DNA of 19,088 nt from Planctomycetota bacterium. Its GTDB lineage: Bacteria; Planctomycetota; PUPC01. Below, in pieces: positions 1 to 9,525 of the stretch. The position numbers were made by a program, and so were the translations under genes. The notes beneath the pieces were generated by a model. That model had not been told where the DNA came from. It worked only from the letters and a program-made list of their open reading frames with translations, and made no database searches. Position 1 is the stretch's first letter, and each line of letters begins with the position of its first letter. The stretch lies in the NCBI GenBank assembly GCA_003559755.1, contig PWKM01000044.1:1-19088 (forward strand), read 5' to 3'.

Positions 1-582
1 ATCGAGCAGGAGGGGACCTACCCGCTCCCCGAGGCCCAGCTCGACCGGTTCATGTTCCAGATACTGGTCGATTACCCGGAGGAGGAGGAGGAGTACGAAA
101 TCCTGCGCCTGACCACGGCCGAGTTCGACGAGAACGTGGACACCATCCTGTCCGGCGACGACATCCTGCGGCTCCAGACGGTCGTCCGCCGCGTCCCCAT
201 CGCCGAACACGTCATCCGTTATGCGATGACCATCGCCCGGAAGACCCGCGTACACAAGGGCGGGGTGCCCGACTTCGTGAAGGAGTGGGTGACGTGGGGC
301 GCAGGCCCCCGGGCCGGGCAGTATATGATCCTGGGCGGGAAAGCCCGGGCGATCCTCAACGGGCGGTATTACGTCTCGTGCGAGGACATCGCTTCGGTGG
401 CCCATCCTGTCCTCCGGCACCGCATCATCACCAACTTCAACGCCGAGGCCGAAGGGGTCACCCCCGACAACATCGTTGACGAACTGCTGAAGGACACGCC
501 CAGCGACGAGAGCACGTTGCTGCGCGAGAGATCGATGTCGGGCGTCCTGGGCCAGGGAAACAAGAACGAGGCGGCCGACTAG
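1..582 (+). CDS. MoxR-family AAA+ ATPase, C-terminal part (5' truncated by window edge)
   Basis: The reading frame is open from base 1 and ends at TAG 580-582, giving 193 residues of a protein whose start lies upstream of the window. It opens with IEQEGTYPLPEAQLDRF, which in MoxR ATPases directly follows the sensor-1 Asn-Pro, and LDRF carries the arginine-finger region. The C-terminal lid contains GAGPRAGQ and the helix ending near VAHPVLRHRI, the usual MoxR sensor-2 area. A run of five Glu codons (about bases 79-93) lies after the DYP segment. Walker A and B are not visible because they lie upstream. MoxR ATPases act with VWA-domain partners to assemble or activate protein or metal complexes. 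The three genes that follow all encode VWA-type proteins, so this is the likely motor of that operon. The family call is firm; the substrate is unknown. Confidence 0.93.
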   Translation: MEQEGTYPLPEAQLDRFMFQILVDYPEEEEEYEILRLTTAEFDENVDTILSGDDILRLQTVVRRVPIAEHVIRYAMTIARKTRVHKGGVPDFVKEWVTWGAGPRAGQYMILGGKARAILNGRYYVSCEDIASVAHPVLRHRIITNFNAEAEGVTPDNIVDELLKDTPSDESTLLRERSMSGVLGQGNKNEAAD

Positions 583-621
583 CGCCCGCCGCTGAACGCA
601 CGGCCCGGCCGGCCGGCGACC

Positions 622-629
622 GAGAGAGG
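622..629 (+). promoter_or_regulatory. Ribosome-binding site that decides the DUF58 start
   Basis: The purine run GAGAGAGG ends directly before an in-frame TTG (630) and 9 nt before GTG 639. Normal spacing favours GTG 639, which trims three residues from the longest possible reading. Confidence 0.6.
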
Positions 630-638
630 TTGATACCA

Positions 639-1559
639 GTGGCCGATATCGAGACCACGGAAGACTACCAGAAGTACCTCGACCCGAATATCCTCGCCCG
701 CATCTCGCGGCTGGACATCCGGGCTCGCCTGGTGGTCGAGGGCTTCATCTCCGGCCAGCACAAGAGCCCGTTCCACGGGTTCAGCGTCGAGTTCGCACAA
801 CACCGCGAGTATGTGCCGGGCGACGACCTGAAGCACCTCGACTGGAAGGTCTATGCCAAGACCGACCGGTTCTACGTGAAGCAGTACGAGGAGGAGACCA
901 ACCTCAGCGCCTGTGTGCTGCTCGACATCTCCGAGTCGATGGCGTACCAGTCCGGGCCGCTCTCCAAGCTGGACTACGGGGCGACGATCGGCGCCTCGCT
1001 GGCCTACCTGATGCTCCAGCAGCAGGACGCAGCCGGCCTGGTCACGTTCGACGACGACATCCGCGACTTCATCCGGCCCGCCAGCCAGGCGTCCCATCTC
1101 AAGCTGATGACCCATCAGCTCGCCACGGTCAGGCCTACCGGTCGGTCCAAGGTGGGGCGAATCTTTCACGACCTGGCCGAGCGGATCAATCGCCGAGGGC
1201 TGATTATCCTCATCTCGGACCTGTTCGTGGACCCCGATGAGTTGGCCCTGGGCATCCGGCACTTCCGGCACAAGCGGCACGAGGTGGTCGTCTTCCACGT
1301 GATGGACGACGACGAGGTCCAGTTCCCGTTCCAGAACCTCACCCGGTTCGAGGGGATGGAGGACTACCCCGAGGTGCTCGCCGAGCCGCGTCAGCTTCGC
1401 GACGATTACATCGCAGAGCTCGAGACGTTCCGGAAGGGGGTCCGGCGGACCTGCCGCCAGCACCGCGTCGATTACGTCCCCCTGCTCACCAAGGACTCGC
1501 TGGAGGTGGCCCTCAGCGCCTACCTGGCCGGGCGGCTGACCGCCCGCGCAAAGCTGTAA
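639..1559 (+). CDS. DUF58 protein with VWA-like MIDAS motif
   Basis: 306 aa from GTG 639 to TAA 1557-1559. A TTG at 630 is in frame, but it abuts the Shine-Dalgarno-like GAGAGAGG (622-629). GTG 639 sits about 9 nt after it and is preferred. The DUF58 signature is clear: SPFHGFSVEF, then REYVPGDDLKHLDWK at about residues 57-70. A MIDAS-type DxSxS follows in LLDISESM (Asp96, Ser98, Ser100), so this member keeps the metal-ion adhesion triad of the VWA fold. There is no signal peptide or membrane segment, so it is probably cytoplasmic and works with the upstream MoxR ATPase. It lies 56 nt after moxR and 9 nt before the BatA-like gene, consistent with one operon. The specific role is not known for this family. 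Confidence 0.92.
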   Translation: MADIETTEDYQKYLDPNILARISRLDIRARLVVEGFISGQHKSPFHGFSVEFAQHREYVPGDDLKHLDWKVYAKTDRFYVKQYEEETNLSACVLLDISESMAYQSGPLSKLDYGATIGASLAYLMLQQQDAAGLVTFDDDIRDFIRPASQASHLKLMTHQLATVRPTGRSKVGRIFHDLAERINRRGLIILISDLFVDPDELALGIRHFRHKRHEVVVFHVMDDDEVQFPFQNLTRFEGMEDYPEVLAEPRQLRDDYIAELETFRKGVRRTCRQHRVDYVPLLTKDSLEVALSAYLAGRLTARAKL

Positions 1560-1568
1560 GGTGATATT

Positions 1569-3761
1569 ATGTTCCCACTTCATCCATGGATGCTGATCGG
1601 CACGGCGGGTGGGGCGATCCCCATCATCATCCACCTGCTGAACCGCCGCCGGTTCAAGACCGTCCGCTGGGCGGCCATGGAGTTCCTCCTTGCCTCACTG
1701 AAAAAGAACTACAAGCGGGTGAGGATGCAGAACCTCCTGCTCCTGCTCCTCCGGGTCCTCATCATCGTGCTCATGGCCATCGCCCTCTCCCGGCCGATGC
1801 TGCCTCAGAGCGGGGTGTTCGACGCCATCGCCCGGCCGGGCCGGCACGCGGTCATCGTGGTGGACAAGTCGCTGAGCACCCACTACCAGCAGGGCGACCA
1901 GACGACGTTCGACCGAATCCGGGCGGTGGCCGGCAGCATCATCGACTCGCTGGGCGAGGGCGACGTGGTCTCGATCCTGGCCATGTCCGACATCGTCGAG
2001 CCGGTCATTGAGGAGCCGACCTCCGACCTCGCCCAGGCCAGGCGGTCCATCGAGCGGATGAGCCCCGGCTGGGGAGGCAGCGACGTGCGCGGGGCGCTGG
2101 AGGCCGTCGCCGATCTGCTCGAACGCACCGCCGAGGAAAAGCCGAGGAAGGATATTTACCTCGTGACCGACATGCAGGCGACCGGCTGGGGCGGGAAGGA
2201 CCAGCCCCCGAGCGACGAGCTGGCCGCCGCCCTGGAGACAATCGGCCGGAGAGCCGGCCTGTTCGTGGTCGATAAAGGCCCGGCCGACCGACATCCGGAG
2301 AACCTCGCAGTGGTCGCACTCGAGACAGACAGCAACGTGATCGGCGTCGGACGGCGAGTGACCCTCACCGCCAAGGTCCACAACTTCGGGACCGCCGCCC
2401 AACGACAGGTGGACGTCAATTTCTTCGTCGACAACTTCAACCAAGGCGAACGACGGATCGAAGAGATCGAGCCGGGCGCGACCGAGAGCGTGGCGTTCAG
2501 CTACAGCTTCAACGAGAAGCGGCCCTACCTCGTGCACGTCCGCATCAGCGACGACCGCCTGCCCGCCGACAACGTCCGCTACCTCGCCCTGAACGCCGGA
2601 GATGCCATCCCCGTACTGCTCATCAACGGCCGGGTAGCCGACCGGCCCCGGGACAACGAGACCTATTACCTCGAACGCTCGCTCAAACCGCCCCGGGGGG
2701 CCGACGAACGACCGCTGTCGAACATCAGCCCGACGACCTGGGACGAGTTCGAGCTGGCGGCTCGGGACTTCGACCGGTTCAACGCCGTTGCACTGGCAAA
2801 CGTCGCCTCCATCTCGGACTCGAACACGGTCAACCGGCTCGAACGCTATGTCCGGCTCGGCGGGACGTTGATCGTGTTCCTCGGAGATCGCGTCTCGGTC
2901 GACTCGTATAACGCCCAACTCTTCCGGGACGGCGACGGCCTGCTGCCCGCCGAGCTCGGCGACGAGTCGGTCATCGACACCGAAACCGCCCGCGGACGAC
3001 GCCTGATCTTCGAGCGGGACCCGATGTACGCCGGGTTCCGGACGCTGGACGACGTGTCGAGGGAGATCCTGGAGACGTTCGTCGTGTTCACCGGCCACAT
3101 CAAGGCCACCCCCGTCGAGGGGGCGACCGTGGCGGCACGCTTCGAAGGCGGGGACCCCGCCGTGATCGCGAAATCCTACGGCAGCGGCGAAGTGATCCTG
3201 TTCACCTCGTCCGCCGGCACCGCATGGAACAACCTGGGCGACACCGGCTCGCTGATGATGCTGATGCACGAATTAATCGGCCAGGTGGCGGTGGGCGACC
3301 TCGACCGCCGCAACCTGATCGTGCGCGAACCGTACCAGCACATATTCGAACCGGGGGCGCGTGTCGAACAGGTCAGGATCACCCCCCCGGGCGAACTGGG
3401 CCGACCGGCCTCGCTCACCCCGTTCGATCAGGACAGGGCACCGCGGATCGTGTTCGAGGACACCCGCATCGCCGGGCCGCACAAGCTCGAATTCTCGATG
3501 AGGGCCGGGGCCGACCCGATGGCCGACGAGTACTTCAGCGTCAACCCCGACCCCGAACAGAGCGACCTGCGGCGATACTCGATGGAAGAGGCAAGAGAGA
3601 TACTCGATGGCTTTGAGTTCCAGTACACGACCGACGCCGACGAGCTGCACCTGAGGGTGCAGGAGAGCCGATCGCCCCGAGACATCGCCCAGGCGCTGTT
3701 GCTCGTCGTGCTGGGCATGGCGTGCCTCGAGCTGGTGCTCGGCCGCCAGTTCGGACGATAG
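1569..3761 (+). CDS. BatA-like membrane protein with VWA and GATase-like domains
   Basis: 730 aa. ATG 1569 is preceded by AAGGTG overlapping the DUF58 stop codon, which suggests translational coupling. Residues 1-77 match the BatA/aerotolerance-regulator N-terminal domain: MFPLHPWMLIGTAGGAIPII, HLLNRRRFKTVRWAAMEFL, a basic stretch, then a second hydrophobic helix (about 55-74). A VWA domain spans about 92-235 with DxSxS in VVDKSLST (Asp99, Ser101, Ser103) and LVTDMQATG. Residues about 243-340 look like a CARDB-type beta-sandwich (VTLTAKVHNFG). Residues about 345-560 resemble a class-I glutamine-amidotransferase-like fold (VLLINGR, YVRLGGTLIVFLGD), and a C-terminal helix (about 705-724) would be a third membrane anchor. 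The only cysteine is Cys719, so no amidotransferase catalysis is expected. Bat proteins are tied to envelope stress in other bacteria. The role here is inferred from the operon. Confidence 0.88.
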   Translation: MFPLHPWMLIGTAGGAIPIIIHLLNRRRFKTVRWAAMEFLLASLKKNYKRVRMQNLLLLLLRVLIIVLMAIALSRPMLPQSGVFDAIARPGRHAVIVVDKSLSTHYQQGDQTTFDRIRAVAGSIIDSLGEGDVVSILAMSDIVEPVIEEPTSDLAQARRSIERMSPGWGGSDVRGALEAVADLLERTAEEKPRKDIYLVTDMQATGWGGKDQPPSDELAAALETIGRRAGLFVVDKGPADRHPENLAVVALETDSNVIGVGRRVTLTAKVHNFGTAAQRQVDVNFFVDNFNQGERRIEEIEPGATESVAFSYSFNEKRPYLVHVRISDDRLPADNVRYLALNAGDAIPVLLINGRVADRPRDNETYYLERSLKPPRGADERPLSNISPTTWDEFELAARDFDRFNAVALANVASISDSNTVNRLERYVRLGGTLIVFLGDRVSVDSYNAQLFRDGDGLLPAELGDESVIDTETARGRRLIFERDPMYAGFRTLDDVSREILETFVVFTGHIKATPVEGATVAARFEGGDPAVIAKSYGSGEVILFTSSAGTAWNNLGDTGSLMMLMHELIGQVAVGDLDRRNLIVREPYQHIFEPGARVEQVRITPPGELGRPASLTPFDQDRAPRIVFEDTRIAGPHKLEFSMRAGADPMADEYFSVNPDPEQSDLRRYSMEEAREILDGFEFQYTTDADELHLRVQESRSPRDIAQALLLVVLGMACLELVLGRQFGR

Positions 3762-3786
3762 ACAGCCGTATTTCGAGACGCGAGAA

Positions 3787-6165
3787 ATGATGGAATTTCT
3801 GTTCAACCTGTTCAACTTGGAGAGCGGCGACCTGTCCACGCCGGGCGGCTGGACCCTCCGGTTCGCCAGCCCGTGGAGCACAGCGGTCCTCGTCCTCGGG
3901 AGCATCGCCCTGGTTCTCCTGGTCTGGCAGGTCTATCGGCGCGAGCGCGGCCGGGCGTCGGCCCGCTACAAGGCCATGCTCGCCGCCCTTCGCATCATCG
4001 CACTTGCCGTGCTGGTGCTGGCCCTGCTCGCCCCGACGGTGGTCGTCCGGCGGTCGAAGCTGCAGGAGTCCTACGTCCCGATCCTGCTGGACGTGTCGGA
4101 CAGTATGGGGCTTTCCGACCGGTATCGCGACGACGAGCTGGTCGCCCGGCTGGCCCAGGCCATCGGGCTGACCGACGGGCTGGAACTGCCGCCCCAGCCG
4201 GAGATCGCCGAGCGGGTCCGCTCGATGTCGCGGGCGGAGATCGCCAACGCCATCTTTTCTCGGCCCGAGTATGACCTCATCGAGCGGATCGGCGAGGCCT
4301 CCCGGGTGCGGCCCTATCTCTTCGCCACCGGGCTGACCGAGGCATCATCCCTCGAGATCGAGCCGAGCGGCCCCGCCACCGCCGTCGGGGCGAACATCCG
4401 GGCCGCGATCGAGCGGCTCCGGGGCCAGCGGATCGCCGCGATGGTGGTCGTGTCCGACTGGGACTCGAACACCGGGATCGACCCCCTCGAGGCGGCCCAG
4501 GACGCGCTCGCGGGCGACCCCGCTTTCCCCATCTTCGCCGTCGGAGTCGGCGACCCGACCCCGCAGCACGACATCGAGGTGCTCGCCCTCTCCGCCCAGC
4601 AGGAAGCCCGGGTCGGCGACCGGCTCGAATTCGTGGTCAACATCGAGCAGGACGGCTTCACCGGCGAGCCCGTGCCGCTCCAACTGCGAAAGGACGACCG
4701 GGAGGTCGCCCGCGAAGAGATCACTCTCCGGCCCCCCGAGGAGTCCGGCCGATATCGAATCACTTACACGCCAGAGAAACCGGGCGTCTATACCTATACC
4801 GCCGTCGTCCCCGAGCAGGACGGCGAGGTGTCGGGCGCGAACAACGAGGCCCAGACCACCGTGACCGTCCGGGACAATAAGGTGCGGGTGCTGCTCGTGT
4901 CGGCCCAACCGACCTGGGAATGGCGATACCTGCGCGGGGCGCTGGTCCGCGACGAGACCGTGGAACTCGACCTGTGGCTCCAGTCGGCAGCAGACGGCTG
5001 GGCCGCCCCCGGCGGCAACCAGATCAACTACTTCCCCCAGGACGAGAAGGACCTGGTCGACAACTACGACACGATCATCCTGCTCGGTGCCTCCCCCCGC
5101 GGGTTCAGCGAGCGGCAGTTGGAGAACATCGTGACGTTTGTGGACCGGTTCGGCGGCGGGCTGATCTTCCAGGCCGGCTCGCTCGTCGAGAACGAGGGGT
5201 TCGCCGGCACCCCGCTCGAAAAATGCCTCCCGGTCTATCTCGAACCGCCGCCCGAGTTCCCGCCCACGCGCCCGCGGCAGAGCTCGTTCCGACCGCGTGT
5301 GACTCCCGAGGGATGGGCCAGCCCGGTCACCGCCCTGACCGAGGACGAGGCCCAGAACCGCCGGCTGTGGGACTCGCTGCCCGGCTTCTTCTGGTTCCAC
5401 CCGGTCAGCGACGTCAAATCCATCGCCCAGGTCATCGCCGTGCGGCCCGGCGACACCCTGATGATGGACGACGGCGAGAGCCCGTTCCCCATCTTCGCCG
5501 AACAACGATACGGGAAAGGGCGGGTGTTCTTCTCCGCCACCGACGAGCTCTGGCGTTGGCGGTTCCTGGTCGGCGACAAGTACTTCTATCGGTTCTGGCG
5601 ACGGGTGATCGACCGCGTCGGGGACCGGGTCAAGCGGCTCGATATCTCCATTCCCCAGGCGCGATACGCGGTCGGCGATACCATCGAGATCATCGCAAGC
5701 TCGGTCGATGAGGCGCTCCGCCCGTCGAGCGCGGAATGGATGGACGTCCACCTCGACCGGCCGGTCGGGCGGTCCGACATCATCCGGCTGCAGCAGGACC
5801 CCGGCGACAAGGGGACCTACCGAGGCACCACACGGGTCGATGAGCCCGGCAGTTATACGGTCTGGGCGCAGCCCGACCCCGGCCAGGACCGGGAGACCGC
5901 CTCGTTCACCGTCGAGACTGCCGCACTCGAAGAGCAGAGCGTCCGCCTGCATTATGAGGTGATGCGGTCCGTCGCGGACAAGACCGCCGGCGAGGCGTTC
6001 ATGATCCACGATGCCGACCGCATCCCCGACATGATCGAGGCCCAGTCGGAGCACATCTGGGAGGGACACCCCCGCTCGATCTGGGACTCCTGGGGCTTCC
6101 TCATCCTCTTCGTCACCCCCCTGTCGCTGGAGTGGTGGCTCCGCAAACGCCGCCTGCTCACCTGA
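3787..6165 (+). CDS. Large VWA/GATase-like membrane protein of the MoxR operon
   Basis: 792 aa from ATG 3787 (a second ATG follows at once at 3790; the ribosome site is weak). Two N-terminal membrane helices lie at about residues 31-49 and 68-87. A VWA-like domain begins with LLDVSDSMG (DxSxS at Asp102, Ser104, Ser106) and runs to about 255 (VVVSDWDSNTG, IFAVGVGD). An Ig-like segment follows (about 260-362), then a glutamine-amidotransferase-like region (about 366-600: VRVLLVSAQPTWEWRYLRGA, FVDRFGGGLIFQAG, YGKGRVFFSATDELW). A further beta domain (about 618-710) precedes a C-terminal helix (about 768-783). The sole cysteine, Cys480, is not in a nucleophile-elbow context. It lies 25 nt after the BatA-like gene and is the last gene of the operon. 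It is probably a partner of the 730-aa protein in the envelope. The domain architecture is clear; the function is inferred. Confidence 0.86.
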   Translation: MMEFLFNLFNLESGDLSTPGGWTLRFASPWSTAVLVLGSIALVLLVWQVYRRERGRASARYKAMLAALRIIALAVLVLALLAPTVVVRRSKLQESYVPILLDVSDSMGLSDRYRDDELVARLAQAIGLTDGLELPPQPEIAERVRSMSRAEIANAIFSRPEYDLIERIGEASRVRPYLFATGLTEASSLEIEPSGPATAVGANIRAAIERLRGQRIAAMVVVSDWDSNTGIDPLEAAQDALAGDPAFPIFAVGVGDPTPQHDIEVLALSAQQEARVGDRLEFVVNIEQDGFTGEPVPLQLRKDDREVAREEITLRPPEESGRYRITYTPEKPGVYTYTAVVPEQDGEVSGANNEAQTTVTVRDNKVRVLLVSAQPTWEWRYLRGALVRDETVELDLWLQSAADGWAAPGGNQINYFPQDEKDLVDNYDTIILLGASPRGFSERQLENIVTFVDRFGGGLIFQAGSLVENEGFAGTPLEKCLPVYLEPPPEFPPTRPRQSSFRPRVTPEGWASPVTALTEDEAQNRRLWDSLPGFFWFHPVSDVKSIAQVIAVRPGDTLMMDDGESPFPIFAEQRYGKGRVFFSATDELWRWRFLVGDKYFYRFWRRVIDRVGDRVKRLDISIPQARYAVGDTIEIIASSVDEALRPSSAEWMDVHLDRPVGRSDIIRLQQDPGDKGTYRGTTRVDEPGSYTVWAQPDPGQDRETASFTVETAALEEQSVRLHYEVMRSVADKTAGEAFMIHDADRIPDMIEAQSEHIWEGHPRSIWDSWGFLILFVTPLSLEWWLRKRRLLT

Positions 6166-6201
6166 CGGACCCCGGCATCAGCCGGCCGCTCGCCCGGTCC
6201 G
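6166..6201 (+). terminator. Possible weak terminator after the VWA operon
   Basis: CGGACC (6166-6171) can pair with GGTCCG (6196-6201), starting right after the stop codon. The loop is long (24 nt, with inner CCGG repeats) and no T-run follows, so intrinsic termination is doubtful. Confidence 0.22.
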
Positions 6202-6225
6202 ACCGGAATTCGGCACCGGCACCCC

Positions 6226-6255
6226 TTGCATCCCGCCGCTCTCCGTTCATAATAT
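6226..6255 (+). promoter_or_regulatory. Predicted sigma-70-type promoter for the URO-D gene
   Basis: A -35-like TTGCAT (6226-6231) is followed by overlapping -10 candidates: CATAAT (6248-6253, spacing 16) or TAATAT (6250-6255, spacing 18). The local AT-rich patch stands out in a GC-rich background. A start near 6262 gives a leader of about 44 nt. Confidence 0.55.
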
Positions 6256-6305
6256 TCGCTGCGACAGCCGCCCAATGCTTTCCGGCAAGATAAGGGAGAA
6301 AACCG

Positions 6306-7367
6306 ATGACATCCAGGGAACGGGTGCTCGCCGCTGTGGACCGGCAAGTCACCGACCGCATCCCCATCACGTTCGACGCCCAGCAGGAGGTGTACCAGAC
6401 GCTGCACCGTCACCTGGGCACCTCGTCAAAGGAAGAACTGTTCGACCGCCTCAACTGCGATACCTGGATGGTCCTGCCCGGCAACTACGAGTACCCGCGA
6501 AGCGAGAAGAACAAGACGGAGAAGACCTCGATCTGGGGATACAAGGTACGGGTCACCCCGTATTCCGGCGGCGTCTATGACGAGGTCATCGAGAACCCGC
6601 TGGCGGGCAAGGACGACCCGGGCGACATCGACAGTCACGACTGGCCGGACGACGACACGCTGGACTTCTCGCACTTCCCCGAGGAGATCGCCGCACACCG
6701 CGAACGGGCCATCATCGCTCCCGCCACCTGGGGAGCATACTTCATCGCGTCTTACGTCCGGGGGATGCAAGACCTGATGATGGACTTCGCCATCCGCCCC
6801 GAGTACGCCGAGAAGCTGGTCAGGACCATCCGCGAGCGGGTCCTGTTCTTTCTCGACAAGATGCTGACCGAGGTCGGGGACGGGATCGACATCGTCTACA
6901 TGGCCGACGACTTCTGCTCGCATCGCGGCCCGCTGTTCAGCCCGGACGTGTTCCGGCGGCTGTGCGTGCCCTACCTGCAAGAGGCCGTCGACACTGCGCA
7001 CAAACACGGCAAGCTCTTCCTGCTGCACGTCTGCGGCGGCGTGCGGCCGCTGTTGCCGATGATTATCGACTGCGGCGTCGACATGCTCGAACCGATCCAG
7101 ACACGGGCGGACGGGATGGACCCGGAGGGGCTGAAGCGGGACTTCGGCGAGCATCTGTGCTTTTACGGCGGGATGGACCTGCAGCAGGTCCTGTCGAAGG
7201 GCACGCCCGAGGAGGTCGTTGACGAGGCCCGGCGGCTGATCGACGTGCTCGGCGAGGGCGGCGGATACGTGTTCGGACCCGGCCACACCTACATCCAGGT
7301 CGATGCACCCGTCGAGAACATCCTCGCCATGTACGAGACCGCCGCCGAGTACTACCCACACAGGTGA
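6306..7367 (+). CDS. URO-D superfamily (uroporphyrinogen decarboxylase / corrinoid methyltransferase-like) protein
   Basis: 353 aa. ATG 6306 is preceded by a good AAGGGAG (6292-6298). The start MTSRERVLAAV, the central DDFCSHRGPLFSPDVFRRL and the end GPGHTYIQVDAPVENILAMY are typical of the URO-D superfamily branch that includes MtaA/MtbA-like methylcobamide:CoM methyltransferases rather than true HemE. The zinc motif HxC appears as HVC at residues 241-243. The third ligand of MtaA/MtbA is Cys in a PGC motif. Here the equivalent PG is followed by His327, so a His-Cys-His site is possible. HemE's N-terminal substrate-binding signature is absent. The gene stands alone with its own promoter and is convergent with xth 13 bp away. 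The substrate cannot be told from sequence; a methyl transfer from a corrinoid protein is one option. Confidence 0.85.
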   Translation: MTSRERVLAAVDRQVTDRIPITFDAQQEVYQTLHRHLGTSSKEELFDRLNCDTWMVLPGNYEYPRSEKNKTEKTSIWGYKVRVTPYSGGVYDEVIENPLAGKDDPGDIDSHDWPDDDTLDFSHFPEEIAAHRERAIIAPATWGAYFIASYVRGMQDLMMDFAIRPEYAEKLVRTIRERVLFFLDKMLTEVGDGIDIVYMADDFCSHRGPLFSPDVFRRLCVPYLQEAVDTAHKHGKLFLLHVCGGVRPLLPMIIDCGVDMLEPIQTRADGMDPEGLKRDFGEHLCFYGGMDLQQVLSKGTPEEVVDEARRLIDVLGEGGGYVFGPGHTYIQVDAPVENILAMYETAAEYYPHR

Positions 7368-7380
7368 CCCGGGCCGGCCG

Positions 7381-8154
7381 CTATCCCTCGAACTCGGCGA
7401 CGAGCGGGGTGTGGTCGGAGGGCTTTTCGAGCTTGCGGGGGGCCAGGTCCACGAAGCAGTCGACGCTCCGCTCGGCCAGCGGCTCGGTCGTCAGGATGTG
7501 GTCGATCCGCCAGCCCTTGTTCTGCTCAATCACGTGCCGGCCCCGGTAGTCGTAAAAGGTGTACACGCCCGGCTCGGGGTGATGTTTTCGGAGCACATCG
7601 ACGAACCCCCAGCCGACGACCCGGCCGAACGCCTCGCGGACCTCGGGGTTGAAGCAGACGTGCCCCTCGATCCGCTTCGGGTCGTGCACGTCGAGCTCGG
7701 TCGGAGCCACGTTCAGGTCACCGCACCAGAGCACCGGCTTCTCGACCGTGTAGTGCTGTCCGAAGAAGCCGACAAGCCGGGACAGCCACTCGAGCTTGTA
7801 TCGATACGCCGGCTTGTCCACGCTCTGGCCCTGTGGCACGTAGGTGTTGACGATCTCGATGTCTCCCAGGGTGCCGCGGATGAGCCGGTCGTCGTCGCGC
7901 GGCCCGCCGTCGTCTATCCCGGTCGATACGTTCTCCAGCGGCTCCCTGGTGATGATGGCGACGCCGTTGCGGCCGCCGTCGCCCCGGAACGCGGCCCGGT
8001 AGCCGGCCTCCTCGAACGCCTGCTCGGGGAAGGCATCGTCCGCCACTCGCGTCTCCTGCAGGCACAGAGCGTCCGGCTCGTCCTGCTCCAGCCAGTCGAG
8101 CACGATGGGCAGCCGCGAGCGTATCGAGTTCACATTGAACGTGGCGATCTTCAT
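7381..8154 (-). CDS. xth: Exodeoxyribonuclease III (AP endonuclease, ExoIII type)
   Basis: 257 aa, the normal length for ExoIII (about 250-270). It removes nucleotides 3' to 5' from duplex DNA and cuts at abasic sites in base excision repair. All catalytic landmarks of the endonuclease/exonuclease/phosphatase fold are present: Asn7 in FNVNSIR, Glu34 in LQETR, Tyr105 in TYVPQG, Asp146 and Asn148 in GDLNVAP, Asp218 in RIDHI, and Asp247-His248 in SDHTPL. ATG 8154 has AGGAGA (8160-8165) upstream. It lies downstream of ribBA on the same strand, but a strong hairpin and T-run separate the two, ending only about 11 nt before the start codon. Its expression therefore depends on readthrough or on a promoter inside the hairpin region. 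Confidence 0.95.
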   Translation of the reverse strand: MKIATFNVNSIRSRLPIVLDWLEQDEPDALCLQETRVADDAFPEQAFEEAGYRAAFRGDGGRNGVAIITREPLENVSTGIDDGGPRDDDRLIRGTLGDIEIVNTYVPQGQSVDKPAYRYKLEWLSRLVGFFGQHYTVEKPVLWCGDLNVAPTELDVHDPKRIEGHVCFNPEVREAFGRVVGWGFVDVLRKHHPEPGVYTFYDYRGRHVIEQNKGWRIDHILTTEPLAERSVDCFVDLAPRKLEKPSDHTPLVAEFEG

Positions 8155-8165
8155 ATCATCTCCTC

Positions 8166-8210
8166 AAAAAGCGACCGGCCCCGCTCCCGACGCCGGGTGC
8201 GGGGCGGTCG
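8166..8210 (-). terminator. Intrinsic terminator of ribBA, also the leader hairpin of xth
   Basis: Reading the minus strand, CGACCGCCCCGC (8210-8199) pairs with GCGGGG-C-CGGTCG (8184-8172), twelve pairs with one bulged base and a 14-nt loop. It is followed after one base by TTTTT (8170-8166). This is a textbook rho-independent terminator 45 nt after the ribBA stop. The T-run is immediately followed by the xth ribosome-binding site GAGGAGA, so the same element could act as an attenuator for xth. Confidence 0.85.
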
Positions 8211-8254
8211 AATGACGCGCTTTTCTGCGGCGGTTCTCCGGGCGAGCTCACCGG

Positions 8255-9466
<1,212 letters not shown>

Positions 9467-9497
9467 AATATCTCCTGTCTGAATACCTCTTGTCTTG

Positions 9498-9525
9498 ATT
9501 ATAAACCAAGGCGGCGACAGGTCAA
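9498..9525 (-). promoter_or_regulatory. Predicted sigma-70-type promoter of ribBA
   Basis: On the minus strand TTGACC (9525-9520), a 16-bp spacer and a perfect TATAAT (9503-9498). The expected start near 9491 leaves a leader of only about 25 nt, too short for an FMN riboswitch. Confidence 0.78.

Noticed and set aside
605..616. 12-bp palindrome CCGGCCGGCCGG between moxR and the DUF58 gene
   Set aside because: Simple CCGG repetition is common in GC-rich gaps and nothing else marks it as regulatory.
579..6069. Very long open frames on the minus strand (579-1634, 1695-3269, 4345-6069)
   Set aside because: They lie antisense to well-supported genes, have no ribosome sites or recognisable domains, and arise from the codon bias of GC-rich coding DNA.
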